Under the pieces are notes generated by a model. It was not told the origin of the DNA and ran no database searches. It saw only the letters and a list, made by a program, of their open reading frames with translations. This document shows, piece after piece, positions 1 through 8,569 of a stretch of DNA of 64,000 nt. The stretch is from NCBI RefSeq assembly GCF_003854275.1, contig NZ_QTQP01000001.1:62001-126000 (forward strand), read 5' to 3'. Every line of letters starts with the position of its first letter. The first letter of the stretch is position 1. The translations under genes were made by a program, and so were the position numbers. Origin of the DNA: Burkholderia sp. Bp8963. GTDB lineage: Bacteria; Pseudomonadota; Gammaproteobacteria; Burkholderiales; Burkholderiaceae.

Positions 1-419
1 CCGCGCGTCGTGCCGACGCGCTTGCCTTTCAGGTCGGCGGCGGTCTTCAGCGGTGCGTCCGGCCGCACGACGACGGCGGTGCCGTATGGATCGGAGCGGT
101 TCGCGCCGATCACCTTGATCCGCGCGCCCGATGCAAGCGCAAAGATCACCGGCGCGTCGCCGATCGGCCCGCAATCCACCGCGCCCGCGTTCAACGCTTC
201 GGCGAGCGGCGCGGCGGCCGGGAACTCGGTCCACGCGACGTCGTAGGTGAGTTCGCTCAGTTCGCCCGCCGCTTCGAGCAGCGCGCGCAGCCCGCCTTTC
301 TGGTCGCCGGCACGCAGCAGCGGGCGTGCGCCGGATTGCGCGCGCAGGGTGAGCGGGGCGGCAGCGAGCGTCGCGCAGGCGGCGGCTTGGGTCAGGAAAT
401 GGCGTCGGGTCGGGTTCAT
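1..419 (-). CDS. ABC transporter substrate-binding protein, sulfonate/nitrate/taurine type (partial)
   Basis: The gene starts at 419 and runs off the left edge of the window, so only about 139 N-terminal residues are visible. It opens with an Arg-Arg signal region (TRRHFLTQ followed by an Ala-rich stretch), which looks like a Tat or Sec export signal for a periplasmic protein. The mature part has the SsuA/TauA-like pattern of a periplasmic binding fold, with a segment reading AGAVDCGPIGDAP and later ADLKGKRVGTT. It is the last visible gene of the minus-strand ABC/monooxygenase operon, 52 bp after the cytochrome c gene. A second binding protein in the operon (3639-4673) means one may serve a different ligand. 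The substrate is not shown by the sequence; organosulfonate is inferred from context. Confidence 0.85.
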   Translation of the reverse strand, partial: MNPTRRHFLTQAAACATLAAAPLTLRAQSGARPLLRAGDQKGGLRALLEAAGELSELTYDVAWTEFPAAAPLAEALNAGAVDCGPIGDAPVIFALASGARIKVIGANRSDPYGTAVVVRPDAPLKTAADLKGKRVGTTR

Positions 420-471
420 CGTGGGGCTCGGTCAGTCAGGAAAGCGTTCGGTCGCAGCGGCGGAGCGCTCG

Positions 472-1656
472 TCAATGCGGCAGGCCGGCCTGCACGTCGC
501 GCACCGGATCGGCGTCGAGCCGCAGCAGCAGCGCGGTCAGCGGATCGCGGTCCGCACCCGGTGCGGCGGCGGAACGCGCGGGATCGGACGCGCCGCACAG
601 CAGGTCGGCATCCGACCAGCCGGCGCTGCCGGGCTTTGCCCGCGCGCGCAGCCAGCCGTGGCGGTCGGCGAGGAATTGCGTGCCGCCGAGCGCATCGGGC
701 GGCGTTCCCGCGATCGTCGCGAAAGCCAGCCACGCTCCGGGCGTCGCGGCGACGCAATCCGCCCGCCCGGCGACGGCCGGGACGGCGGCCGGCTCTTGCG
801 CGACCAAGAGCGTCTGCCAGCGCGCGTCCTCGGCCGGCGGCGGCGCGCCGCGCGTGAGCGCGACGACCCGCACGCGCTGGCCTTCGCGCCAGCGTTCGAG
901 CGGCAGCGTCGCGGGCTGCCCGCCGCAGCGCACGTCGAGCGCGGGCAGCGCGACGGGCACCGGCCATGCGCCGTCCGCCTGCGCGCCGCTGCCCGCGGCG
1001 AGCGCCTTCAGGTAGTCGAGCACAGCCCACGTGTCGCGCGGGCCGAGCGCCGCGCCGAAGCCGGGCATCGATTCGGCGCCGTGCGCATCGCGCATCCCGT
1101 GCCGCACGCGCCAGGCCAGCTCGCCGTCGAGGCGGCGCGCCAGCAGCGTGCCGGCGAACGTCGGCGGCCAGTGCGCGAGCGACGCGGCGAGCGGCCCTTC
1201 GCCGCGTCCGTCGGCGCCGTGGCACGCCGCGCAATGACGGTCGTACAGCCGCGCGCCGTGCACCACGCTCGCCACCGAGAACGGCGCGGGATTGCGCTGG
1301 AAACTGGTCGGCGCGGCCGGCGCGAGCCACAGCGCGGCGCTCGGCCACGGCGCGCACCATGCGGCGAGCAGCGCCGCGCCGAATGCAACGATGCGATGCC
1401 TGCGCGAAGCGAGCGCGATGAGCGCGAGCACTGCCGCGAGCGTCATCAACCCGAACGCGATCGCGAGCTGCCGCGTCAGGCCCGCATCGATGCGCAGCGT
1501 CTCGATCGCGATCCGCCGCGTCCATGGCCACGCGGCCTGGCCGTCCGCATCGGCGGTCAGGCCGATGGCGTGCAGCAGTCGCGCGAGCGTCCATTGCAGC
1601 CGATACAGCGCCTGCAGGAACGCGAGCGACCACTCGGGGAACGGCGGCGCGCTCAT
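472..1656 (-). CDS. Membrane-anchored c-type cytochrome
   Basis: The product is 394 residues. The N-terminal part has a hydrophobic helix at about residues 62-82 and a second at about 88-112, so the protein should be anchored in the inner membrane with the haem domain in the periplasm. The haem-binding motif is Cys142-Ala-Ala-Cys145-His146 and a likely axial methionine lies in the segment ESMPGFG. The C-terminal half after about residue 230 resembles no domain I can name. It lies 35 bp after the ABC ATPase and ahead of a second binding protein. A cytochrome c is an unusual member of a sulfonate-type ABC operon; it may accept electrons from oxidation of the imported compound, but that is inference. 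The start at 1656 was chosen because the open frame upstream overlaps the ATPase gene. Confidence 0.8.
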   Translation of the reverse strand: MSAPPFPEWSLAFLQALYRLQWTLARLLHAIGLTADADGQAAWPWTRRIAIETLRIDAGLTRQLAIAFGLMTLAAVLALIALASRRHRIVAFGAALLAAWCAPWPSAALWLAPAAPTSFQRNPAPFSVASVVHGARLYDRHCAACHGADGRGEGPLAASLAHWPPTFAGTLLARRLDGELAWRVRHGMRDAHGAESMPGFGAALGPRDTWAVLDYLKALAAGSGAQADGAWPVPVALPALDVRCGGQPATLPLERWREGQRVRVVALTRGAPPPAEDARWQTLLVAQEPAAVPAVAGRADCVAATPGAWLAFATIAGTPPDALGGTQFLADRHGWLRARAKPGSAGWSDADLLCGASDPARSAAAPGADRDPLTALLLRLDADPVRDVQAGLPH

Positions 1657-1691
1657 CGGCGGCGCGCTCCGGGCAACGCGACGCCGCGCAT

Positions 1692-2510
1692 CTACCAGCT
1701 CGCATCGAGGCCGAGATGGCGCAGCGCGTCGTGCCGCAGCGCGGCGAGGCGCGGGTCGCCGCGATGGCGCGGATACGGCAGGTCGACGCGCAGTTCCGCG
1801 ACGATCCGCGCGGGCCGCGGGCCGAACACGATCACGCGCTGCGCGAGGAACAGCGCTTCCTCGACGTCGTGCGTGACGAGCAGCGCGGAGAAGCGCTCGC
1901 GCCGCCACAGCGCGGTCAGCTCGGCCTGCATCGTCAGCCGCGTCAGCGAATCGAGCTTGCCGAGCGGCTCGTCGAGGATCAGCAGGCGCGGATCGTTGAC
2001 GAGCGCGCGGGCAAGCGCGACGCGCTGCGCCATCCCGCCCGACAACTGATGCGGGAACACGTTCGCGAAGTCCTGCAGCCCGACGCGCGCGAGCGCATCG
2101 TCGACGCGATGCTGCGCGGTGCGCTGCACGCCGCGCGCCTCGAGGCCGAGCGCAACGTTCGCGCGCACGCGTCGCCACGGATAGAGCGTCGGGTCCTGGA
2201 ACACGACGATGCGCGACGGGTCGGGCCGCTTGATCGGCACGCCATCCTGCGCGATGGTGCCGTGCCGCGCGGCGTCGAGGCCCGCGACGAGCCGCAGCAG
2301 CGTCGATTTCCCGCAGCCGCTCGGGCCGAGCAGCGCGACGAATTCGCCGGCGGCGACCGACAGCGTGACGTCGTCGAGCACCGGCAGCGCGCCGCCCGCA
2401 GTGTCGAACGCATGGCTCACGCGGCGCACGTCGATGCGCGCGCCGCGCGGCGCTTCGGCGGCTGGCGCCGACGAAGCGGAGACGGGGGAGTCGAGCGCGA
2501 CGCTTACCAT
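1692..2510 (-). CDS. ABC transporter ATP-binding protein (SsuB/TauB-like)
   Basis: This 272-residue cytoplasmic ATPase powers the importer encoded by the neighbouring genes. Walker A is GPSGCGKST at residues 62-70, the Q-loop is in VVFQDPTLYPWRR, the signature is LSGGM at about 156-160 and Walker B is LLILDEP at about 177-182, followed by a switch histidine in LLVTHDVEEA. This pattern is typical of the nitrate/sulfonate/taurine importer ATPases. The ATG at 2510 overlaps the permease stop by 7 bp (ATGGTAA), so the two are likely translationally coupled. About 20 extra residues precede the conserved domain compared with SsuB. Confidence 0.92.
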   Translation of the reverse strand: MVSVALDSPVSASSAPAAEAPRGARIDVRRVSHAFDTAGGALPVLDDVTLSVAAGEFVALLGPSGCGKSTLLRLVAGLDAARHGTIAQDGVPIKRPDPSRIVVFQDPTLYPWRRVRANVALGLEARGVQRTAQHRVDDALARVGLQDFANVFPHQLSGGMAQRVALARALVNDPRLLILDEPLGKLDSLTRLTMQAELTALWRRERFSALLVTHDVEEALFLAQRVIVFGPRPARIVAELRVDLPYPRHRGDPRLAALRHDALRHLGLDASW

Positions 2511-3634
2511 TTGACGGTTCCTTTCTGCCATGCGAGCGTGCGGTCGCGCACCGCGAACAGCAGCGCGATCAGGCCGGAGAACAGCAGCGCCATCACGAGC
2601 AGCGCCGCATACATGTTCACGTACGACGCCCAGCCCTGCGCCCAGCTCAGGTACCAGCCGAGCCCGGACTTGACGCCCATCATCTCGGCGACGACGAGCA
2701 CCGTGAACGACGCGCTCAGGCCCATGAAGATGCCGACGAACACGTGCGGCAACGCGGCGGGAATCGCGACGCGCAGCACGAGGAAGCGCGCGTTCGCGCC
2801 GAGCGTGCGGGCTACGTCGTAGTACTGCTTGTCGACGCTCGCGACGCCGGACCAGGTGAGCACCGCGACCGGGAAGCCGGTCGACAGCGCGATCAGGAAC
2901 GTTGCGGCCGAGTAGCTCGACGGAAAGAAGTAGAACGTGAGCGGCAGCAGCGCGGTGGCCGGCACCGGCCCGAGCACGCGCAGCAGCGGATGCACCCAGT
3001 AGCCGACCCGGCGCGACCAGCCGATCGACACGCCGAGCGCGAACCCGGCCGCGACGCCGTATGCGAACCCGACGCCGAGCAGCTTCAGCGTGTTGCCGGC
3101 GCTGCCGGCGAGGCGCGGCCAGTCGTCGGCATAGACCTCGATCAGCGCCTGCGGCGGCGCGAAGAACGGCGTCGGGAGCCAGCCGGTCTTCGCGGTGGCG
3201 ATTTCCCACGCGGCGAGCGCGAGCGGCGCGGCGACGAGCCATGGGCCGGCCGGACGCACCCGCGCGAGCGGCGCGCGCAGCGCGGCCACGCGCGGGGCCA
3301 GCGTCGCGAGCGCGAGCAGGAGCGCGGCGATCGCCCACGCGGCCGTGCCGAAGGTGTCGGTGTACGCCCAGTCGCTGAAGCCGACGATGCGGTTCGGCCA
3401 CAGCCGCGTCACCGCGCCGAGCGCGCCCCACGCGAGCGCCGCGGCGATGCCGGTCGGCCAGATCCGCGCGCGGCGGGCGTCGGCCGCCCGGGTGGCTTCG
3501 CACGTGGTGCAGGCGATGCGTGGTGCCGTCGTGGCGATGCCGGCGCCAGCGCCGGACGGTTCCGGCAAGGTGCCCGGCGCGCCGGCCGGCGCCGGTGCGG
3601 CGCGCACCGTGGAAACGTGTTCGAGCGTCGACAT
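2504..3634 (-). CDS. ABC transporter permease (SsuC/TauC-like)
   Basis: The product is 376 residues, long for this family (about 260), because of an N-terminal extension of roughly 100 residues rich in Ala, Pro and Cys (CTTCEATRAADARR) with extra hydrophobic segments. The C-terminal two thirds carries the permease core, including the EAA-like loop near the segment DVARTLGANARFLVLRVAIP and further membrane helices. It forms the membrane channel of the importer with the ATPase at 1692-2510 and the binding protein at 3639-4673. The ATG lies 4 bp after the stop of the binding-protein gene. The long N-terminal extension is real reading frame but its role is unknown. Confidence 0.9.
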   Translation of the reverse strand: MSTLEHVSTVRAAPAPAGAPGTLPEPSGAGAGIATTAPRIACTTCEATRAADARRARIWPTGIAAALAWGALGAVTRLWPNRIVGFSDWAYTDTFGTAAWAIAALLLALATLAPRVAALRAPLARVRPAGPWLVAAPLALAAWEIATAKTGWLPTPFFAPPQALIEVYADDWPRLAGSAGNTLKLLGVGFAYGVAAGFALGVSIGWSRRVGYWVHPLLRVLGPVPATALLPLTFYFFPSSYSAATFLIALSTGFPVAVLTWSGVASVDKQYYDVARTLGANARFLVLRVAIPAALPHVFVGIFMGLSASFTVLVVAEMMGVKSGLGWYLSWAQGWASYVNMYAALLVMALLFSGLIALLFAVRDRTLAWQKGTVKW

Positions 3635-3638
3635 CGCG

Positions 3639-4673
3639 TCACCCCAGCACGTTCGCATAGACCTGCTGCGCGAAGCGCTGCGGGTCGGTGCTCTTCTTGA
3701 TCACGCCGATCCGGCGGAAGTCGTCCGCGTAGAACGCGATTTCCTGCTGCAGGTCGACGCTGGTCGGATGGTGCGTGTAGGTCAGCGTCGCGTACAGCTT
3801 GCGCAGGTCTTCCGGATTGATCTTCGGCGAATACTTCGCGAACGCCTTCGCGGCTTCGTTCGGGTTGTCGTGCGTGTACTCGGTGGCCTGCACGATCGAG
3901 CGCGCGAGCGCGGCGGCCGCCGGCCGGTCGTTGCGCACCAGGTCGCCGCGCGCGCCGATCACGCAGCACACCTTGCGCGCGTATTCGCCGGACAGGTTCG
4001 TCGCGAGTTCCGTGTACGCGCCGTTGCTGCGCTTTTCGAGCAGGTACAGATTCGGGTCGCCGTCGGCGATCGCCTGGATCTCGCCCTTGTCGACCGCGAC
4101 GCCGAGCAGGTCGGCCGGATATTGCCGCCACGTGATGTCGCGCTCGGGATCGATGCCGTTCTTCGCGAGCAGGATCGAGAAGAAGTGCTTGCCCGGCGCG
4201 GCGAGATCGCTGACGCCGACCGTCTTGCCCTTCAGCGCCTGCAGCGTCGTGACGCCGGCCGTCTTCGAGCCGAGCAGCCGCACGCAGCCGCCGTGCGAGC
4301 TGCCGATGATCTTCACGTCGAAGCCGGCTTCGAGCGGCTTCAGCCAGCGGTGGATCATCCCGACCGCCGCATCGGCCTTGCCGGTCGCGATCGATTCGAG
4401 CAGCTGGTCGGTCGATCCGCTGTAGTTGATCAGGTCGACCTTCAGCCCGTTCTTCTCGAAGAAGCCGTTTTCCTGCGCGACGACGATCGGTGTCAGGCAG
4501 AACGCGTTCTGGTTCCACGCGAACGTGAGCTTCTTCAGCGGCGGCGCGGACCACGCGTTGCGGCCGAGCGTGATCGCCGGCACGGCGAGCGCGGCGGCGC
4601 CGGCCGCGCGCAGCAGCCGGCGGCGTGTGTCGTCATGGGCGCCGGTCGGCGCGGGTGCGGTGGTTTCGGTCAT
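3639..4673 (-). CDS. ABC transporter substrate-binding protein, aliphatic sulfonate type
   Basis: This 344-residue protein starts with a twin-arginine-like segment (DDTRRRLLRAAG followed by AALAVPAI), so it is likely exported to the periplasm. The mature fold is the NMT1/SsuA type: LTPIVVAQENGFFEKNGLKV near the N-terminus, then DQLLESIATGKADAAVGM, and LKGKTVGVSDLAAPGKHFF. It delivers ligand to the permease/ATPase pair directly downstream and follows the aldolase-like gene by 38 bp. Neighbouring SsuD-like monooxygenase suggests an organosulfur ligand. It carries Cys-rich spots (ARKVCCVIGARGD) that are not typical but do not disturb the fold. Confidence 0.9.
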   Translation of the reverse strand: MTETTAPAPTGAHDDTRRRLLRAAGAAALAVPAITLGRNAWSAPPLKKLTFAWNQNAFCLTPIVVAQENGFFEKNGLKVDLINYSGSTDQLLESIATGKADAAVGMIHRWLKPLEAGFDVKIIGSSHGGCVRLLGSKTAGVTTLQALKGKTVGVSDLAAPGKHFFSILLAKNGIDPERDITWRQYPADLLGVAVDKGEIQAIADGDPNLYLLEKRSNGAYTELATNLSGEYARKVCCVIGARGDLVRNDRPAAAALARSIVQATEYTHDNPNEAAKAFAKYSPKINPEDLRKLYATLTYTHHPTSVDLQQEIAFYADDFRRIGVIKKSTDPQRFAQQVYANVLG

Positions 4674-4711
4674 CGTGTGGTCTCCGGTGTTCCGGTCGTG
4701 CGGCGGGGCGC

Positions 4712-5557
4712 TCAGTCGAGCAGGTCGGGTTCGTCGGCGACGACGCGCGCGAACAGGCTGTCGAACGCATGCAGCGCGCCTTCCGGGCCGCCGATCTGGC
4801 CGTGCGTGCGTTGCGCGGTCGCGTGATCGATCGGTTGCGGCGTGCCGGCCGCTTCGGCCAGCAGCTGCGTGTGCGCGGCGTTGTCGAGTGCGATGTACCA
4901 CCACGCGGCCGCCTCGACGGTCGGGCCGGCCGTCAGGATCCCGTGGTTCTTCAGGATCACGCCCTTGTGCGTGCTGCCGTCGGGCTTCGCGAGCGCGTCG
5001 GCGATCCGTGCGCCTTCGCTCGTATCGACGACCATGCCCGTGAAGTCGTCGAACAGCGCGTGGTCCTCGTAGAACACGCATGCGTCCTGCGTCAGCGGAT
5101 CGAGCGGGCGGCCGAGCGTCGACCACGCCTTGCCGTAGGTCGAATGCGTGTGCGCGGCCGCGACGATGTGCGGATGCGCATCGTGAATCGCCGCATGGAT
5201 TGCGAACGCGGCCTTGTTCAGCGGCCGGTTGCCGATCGCGGTCTCGCCGCGCGCGTTGACGAGCAGCAGGTCCGACACCTTGATCTGCGAGAAATGCACG
5301 CCGAGCGGATTCACCCAGAAGTGATCGGGCAGTTCGGGATCGCGCGCGGTGATGTGGCCGGCAAGGCCCGACGCGAAGCCGTAGCGCGCGAACAGCCGGA
5401 ACGCGGCCGCGAGCCGCTCCTGCCGGTGGCGGCGTTCGGCGGCGACGTCGATGCGCGGTGCGGGCGGATCGAACCAGAAGTGCTGGCGCGGCGTATCGGC
5501 GAGCACGAGGCCCGACGCGGTGCGCGCGGGCGACGAAGAGGACAGGACGGCGGACAT
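4712..5557 (-). CDS. Class II aldolase/adducin family protein
   Basis: The 281-residue product contains the class II aldolase/adducin domain: the first conserved segment GLAGHITARDPELPDHFWVNP, the metal-binding HTHST motif in AAAHTHSTYGKAW, and a later EAAAWWYIALDNAAHTQ segment whose His may complete the zinc site. Members of this family cleave or epimerise hydroxylated C3-C6 compounds, or decarboxylate; substrate cannot be read from sequence. It sits 20 bp after the SsuD-like monooxygenase and before the importer genes, so it probably processes a product of that oxygenase. Proteins of this kind are often found in such operons in Burkholderia and Pseudomonas without a proven role. Confidence 0.88.
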   Translation of the reverse strand: MSAVLSSSSPARTASGLVLADTPRQHFWFDPPAPRIDVAAERRHRQERLAAAFRLFARYGFASGLAGHITARDPELPDHFWVNPLGVHFSQIKVSDLLLVNARGETAIGNRPLNKAAFAIHAAIHDAHPHIVAAAHTHSTYGKAWSTLGRPLDPLTQDACVFYEDHALFDDFTGMVVDTSEGARIADALAKPDGSTHKGVILKNHGILTAGPTVEAAAWWYIALDNAAHTQLLAEAAGTPQPIDHATAQRTHGQIGGPEGALHAFDSLFARVVADEPDLLD

Positions 5558-5577
5558 GGGGCGTGGCTCCGTTTGCG

Positions 5578-6663
5578 TCAGGCTGCGCGGCGCGCGGCGT
5601 CGCGTGCCGCGACGCCGCTGCGCACGCGCGGAATCAGTTCGCGGCCGTAGTCGATCGCGTCTTCGAGCGGATCGAAGCCGCGGATCAGGAACGTCGTCAC
5701 GCCGAGGTCGTAGTAGTCGAGCAGCGCGTCGGCCACTTGCTCGGGCGTGCCGACCAGCGCGGTCGAATTCGACCGCGCGCCGGTGAGCTTCGCGATCTCG
5801 GTCCACAGCCGCTTGTCGACGCGCGCGCCGCGTTCGGCAGCGGCGAGCAGGCGCCGCGCGCCTTCGCTCTGCTGCGGGCCGCCGGCGCCGAGGCCGGCCG
5901 CTTCGCGCAGCCGGCGCGTTTCGTCGAGGATCCGGTACGCGCGTGCCCACGCTTCGTCTTCGGTCGCCGCGAGGATCGGCCGGAACGACACGGAGAAGCG
6001 CACCTGCCGGCCGTGCTTCGCGGCTTCGGCGCGCACGCGCGTGGTCAGGTCGCGCACCTGGTCGAGCGATTCGCCCCATAGCGCGTAGACGTCCGCGTGC
6101 TTGCCGGCCACCTGGAGCGCCGCTTTCGATGCGCCGCCGAAGTAGATCGGCACGTGCGGCTGCTGGAACGGCTTCACTTCCGAGAAGCCCTGCTTGAAGC
6201 GGTAATGCGCGCCGTCGTGATCGAACGGCTGCGCTTCGGTCCAGATGCGCCGCAGGATGCCGAGGTATTCGTCGGTGCGTGCGTAGCGCGCATCGTGGTC
6301 GAGGAAGTCGCCGTCGCGCTGCTGTTCGCTGTCCGAGCCGCCGGAGATGAAATGCACGGCGAGCCGGCCGCGGCTGAACTGGTCGAGCGTCGCGATCTGC
6401 CGCGCGGCGAGCGTCGGCGCGGTGAAACCCGGCCGATGCGCGAGCATGAAGTGGATGCGCTCGGTCGCGGCGGCCGCGAACGCGATCGTCAGCGTCGCGG
6501 ACGGGCCCGTCGAGTGGTGCGGGACGAGGATCCGGTCGAAGCCGGCCGTTTCGTGTGCGCGGGCGAAGTCGCGCACATAGTCGGGGTCGACGACGGGGCC
6601 GGCGGGCGGATGGATTTCCGACTGCTTCTGGCACTGGATCATGCCGATGAATTCGACGCTCAT
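5578..6663 (-). CDS. LLM-class flavin-dependent monooxygenase, SsuD-like
   Basis: The 361-residue protein is a bacterial-luciferase-like TIM barrel that uses FMNH2 and oxygen. Segments typical of the alkanesulfonate monooxygenase branch are visible: the N-terminal VEFIGMIQ, FDRILVPHHSTGPS, the conserved HPGF-like HRPGFTAPTLAARQIATLDQ segment, NxxSGG-like HFISGGSDSEQQRDGD, and PIYFGGASKAALQVAGKHADVYALWG. Such enzymes release sulfite from alkanesulfonates. It is the first gene of the operon and is followed by an aldolase-like gene after 20 bp. No separate flavin reductase (SsuE) is present in the window, so reduced flavin must come from elsewhere. Confidence 0.88.
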   Translation of the reverse strand: MSVEFIGMIQCQKQSEIHPPAGPVVDPDYVRDFARAHETAGFDRILVPHHSTGPSATLTIAFAAAATERIHFMLAHRPGFTAPTLAARQIATLDQFSRGRLAVHFISGGSDSEQQRDGDFLDHDARYARTDEYLGILRRIWTEAQPFDHDGAHYRFKQGFSEVKPFQQPHVPIYFGGASKAALQVAGKHADVYALWGESLDQVRDLTTRVRAEAAKHGRQVRFSVSFRPILAATEDEAWARAYRILDETRRLREAAGLGAGGPQQSEGARRLLAAAERGARVDKRLWTEIAKLTGARSNSTALVGTPEQVADALLDYYDLGVTTFLIRGFDPLEDAIDYGRELIPRVRSGVAARDAARRAA

Positions 6664-7089
6664 CTGGGTCTCCGATGCAAGGACGGCCCGGCGCGGCCAG
6701 CGACGGCCGGCCGGGGCGGGGATGCAGCGCAGATTACCGCCGGGATCATGCGGAACGGAAATAATCAATCCCGAATTGAATATCAGATTTGCATGGTTTG
6801 GGCGCGCCGGCGGTGCGCATACGCTGTGGGCTCGCGACCGAATGAATCGGAAGGATGCGGCTGCGTGCAGGGCGTGCTTTGCGCCCCTGCGCCGAAATGG
6901 AGGAAACGGATCGGTACGCGATTCGAGGTTCGTGTCCCGTTCCATATATGGATGTGTTGGAGCGCGTTTCCAATCCACGCACGCGCATCCATGGCCATCG
7001 CCGCCGGCTCGACGAGCCGCCTTATCCGCCGATCGAGCGCCGCGCCGACGTTCTACCCAGTCATCCAGTCACCGAGGGAACCCGTACCG
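6664..7089. promoter_or_regulatory. Divergent promoter region between SsuD-like operon and acyl-CoA dehydrogenase-like gene
   Basis: This 426-bp gap holds no convincing gene. Around 6755-6800 the base composition drops sharply to AT-rich. An imperfect inverted repeat, AATCAAT at 6763-6769 and ATTGAAT at 6775-6781 separated by 5 bp, matches the T-N11-A layout of LysR-type sites. It is a reasonable binding site for a CysB/Cbl/SsuR-like regulator or for the LysR at 8570-9493, but this is inference. Confidence 0.5.
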
Positions 7090-8508
7090 ATGTCCGCCAG
7101 CCTTGCTGCTTCCTCGCCGCAGCCCCCACAGTCGTCGCTGCGCCACCTGCCTGCCGACGACGCGCGCGTCGCCGCGCTGCTCGAGCGTCTCGCGCCCGAA
7201 CTCGCGGCCGACGCGGCCCGCAACGACGTCGACGGCCGCTTCCCGCACGAGAACTTCGCGCGGCTGCATCGCGCCGGGCTGATCGCGCAGGTCGTGCCGC
7301 GCGAGCATGGCGGCGCGGGCGCGACGCTCGCCCAGGCGAGCCGGATCGTGGCCGCCGTCGCGCGCGCCGATCCCGTGACCGCGCTGGTGCTGACGATGAC
7401 GTATCTGCAGCATCGCGCGCTTGGCCGCGCGGACAACCGCTGGCCGGAGCCGGTGCGACGCGCGGTGTTCCGCAGTGCGGTCGAGGAGGGCGCGCTGATC
7501 AATGCGCTGCGCGTCGAGCCGGCGCTCGGCTCGCCGTCGCGCGGCGGCCTGCCGGACACGATTGCACGCCGCGACGGCGACGGCTGGCGGCTGTCCGGCC
7601 ACAAGCTGTACAGCACCGGCATTCCGGCGCTGCGCTGGCTGGCCGTGTGGGCGCGCACCGACGAGCCGGAGCCGCGCGTCGGCGTGTTCGTCGTGCGGCG
7701 CGAGCGCGATGCGGACGGAAATACGGCGGACGACGCGCGCATCCGCGTGATCGAAAGCTGGAATCATCTTGGCCTGCGCGCATCGGGCAGCCACGAGGTC
7801 GTGTTCGACGACGTGTGGTTGCCTGCCGACCACGCGGTGGACGTGCGCGCGCCCGATGCGTGGGCCGTGTCGGCCGCGAGCCATGCGGATGCCGACGCGC
7901 AGGCCGACCAGCACGCGTGGATGGTCGCGCTGCTCGGCAGTCTTTACGATGCGGTGGCGCGTGCGTCGCGCGACTGGCTGCTCGAGTTCGCGACGACGCG
8001 TGCGCCGAGCGGGCTCGGTGCGCCGCTCGCGACGCTGCCGCGCGTGCAGGAAGCGGTCGGCGAGATCGAAGGGTGGCTGCATGCGAACCGCGTGCTGCTC
8101 GACGATCACGTCGCGCGCACCGATGCGGGCGACGCGCCGGCGGTGACGACGAGCGGCCTCGTCAAGCGAACCGTGACGGAGCAGGCGATCCGCGCCGTCG
8201 AGCATGCGTTGAAGCTGTCGGGCAATCACGGGCTGAGCCGCCACAATCCGCTGGAACGTCACTACCGCGACGTGCTGTGCAGCCGCGTGCATACGCCGCA
8301 GGACGACGCGATCGCGGTCGCCGCCGGACGCGCGGCACTCGACGCGGCAGCGGCGGCACGAAGCACCCCCGCGAACGCCGCCGAACAAGCGCAAGCGGAT
8401 GCGACGTCACGCACCGCGCCGGCGCAAACCGCGACCACGAACAACGCGGACGCGGACACGAGCCGGACGTCGCACGCTGCACGTGGATCCGGTCGAGACG
8501 ATGCGTGA
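7090..8508 (+). CDS. Acyl-CoA dehydrogenase-like flavoprotein (SfnB/DszC-type)
   Basis: The 472-residue product has the acyl-CoA dehydrogenase fold: N-terminal helical domain with FARLHRAGLIAQVVPREHGGAG, a middle beta domain containing GWRLSGHKLYSTGIPALRWLAVWART and IRVIESWNHLGLRASGSHEVVFDDVWLP, and a C-terminal helical domain with KLSGNHGLSRHNPLERHYRD. The GHK.YSTG and HNPLER-like features resemble the SfnB and DszC flavoproteins of sulfur acquisition more than beta-oxidation enzymes. It is divergent from the SsuD operon, fitting a desulfurising oxygenase or accessory flavoprotein. The last about 50 residues are an Ala/Thr/Asn-rich low-complexity tail. The ATG at 7090 is preceded by GAGGGAACC. 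Confidence 0.85.
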   Translation: MSASLAASSPQPPQSSLRHLPADDARVAALLERLAPELAADAARNDVDGRFPHENFARLHRAGLIAQVVPREHGGAGATLAQASRIVAAVARADPVTALVLTMTYLQHRALGRADNRWPEPVRRAVFRSAVEEGALINALRVEPALGSPSRGGLPDTIARRDGDGWRLSGHKLYSTGIPALRWLAVWARTDEPEPRVGVFVVRRERDADGNTADDARIRVIESWNHLGLRASGSHEVVFDDVWLPADHAVDVRAPDAWAVSAASHADADAQADQHAWMVALLGSLYDAVARASRDWLLEFATTRAPSGLGAPLATLPRVQEAVGEIEGWLHANRVLLDDHVARTDAGDAPAVTTSGLVKRTVTEQAIRAVEHALKLSGNHGLSRHNPLERHYRDVLCSRVHTPQDDAIAVAAGRAALDAAAAARSTPANAAEQAQADATSRTAPAQTATTNNADADTSRTSHAARGSGRDDA

Positions 8509-8569
8509 GCGGCGCGGCGTGGGTGTCGATGCCAACGGCGCGACGCCGTTCACGCGGCGCCCGTCCGGA

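Noticed and set aside
247..2049. 600-codon plus-strand frame full of Arg and Ala
   Set aside because: It is the reverse-strand shadow of the cytochrome c and ABC genes; composition is Arg-rich with no domain, as seen for GC-rich antisense frames.
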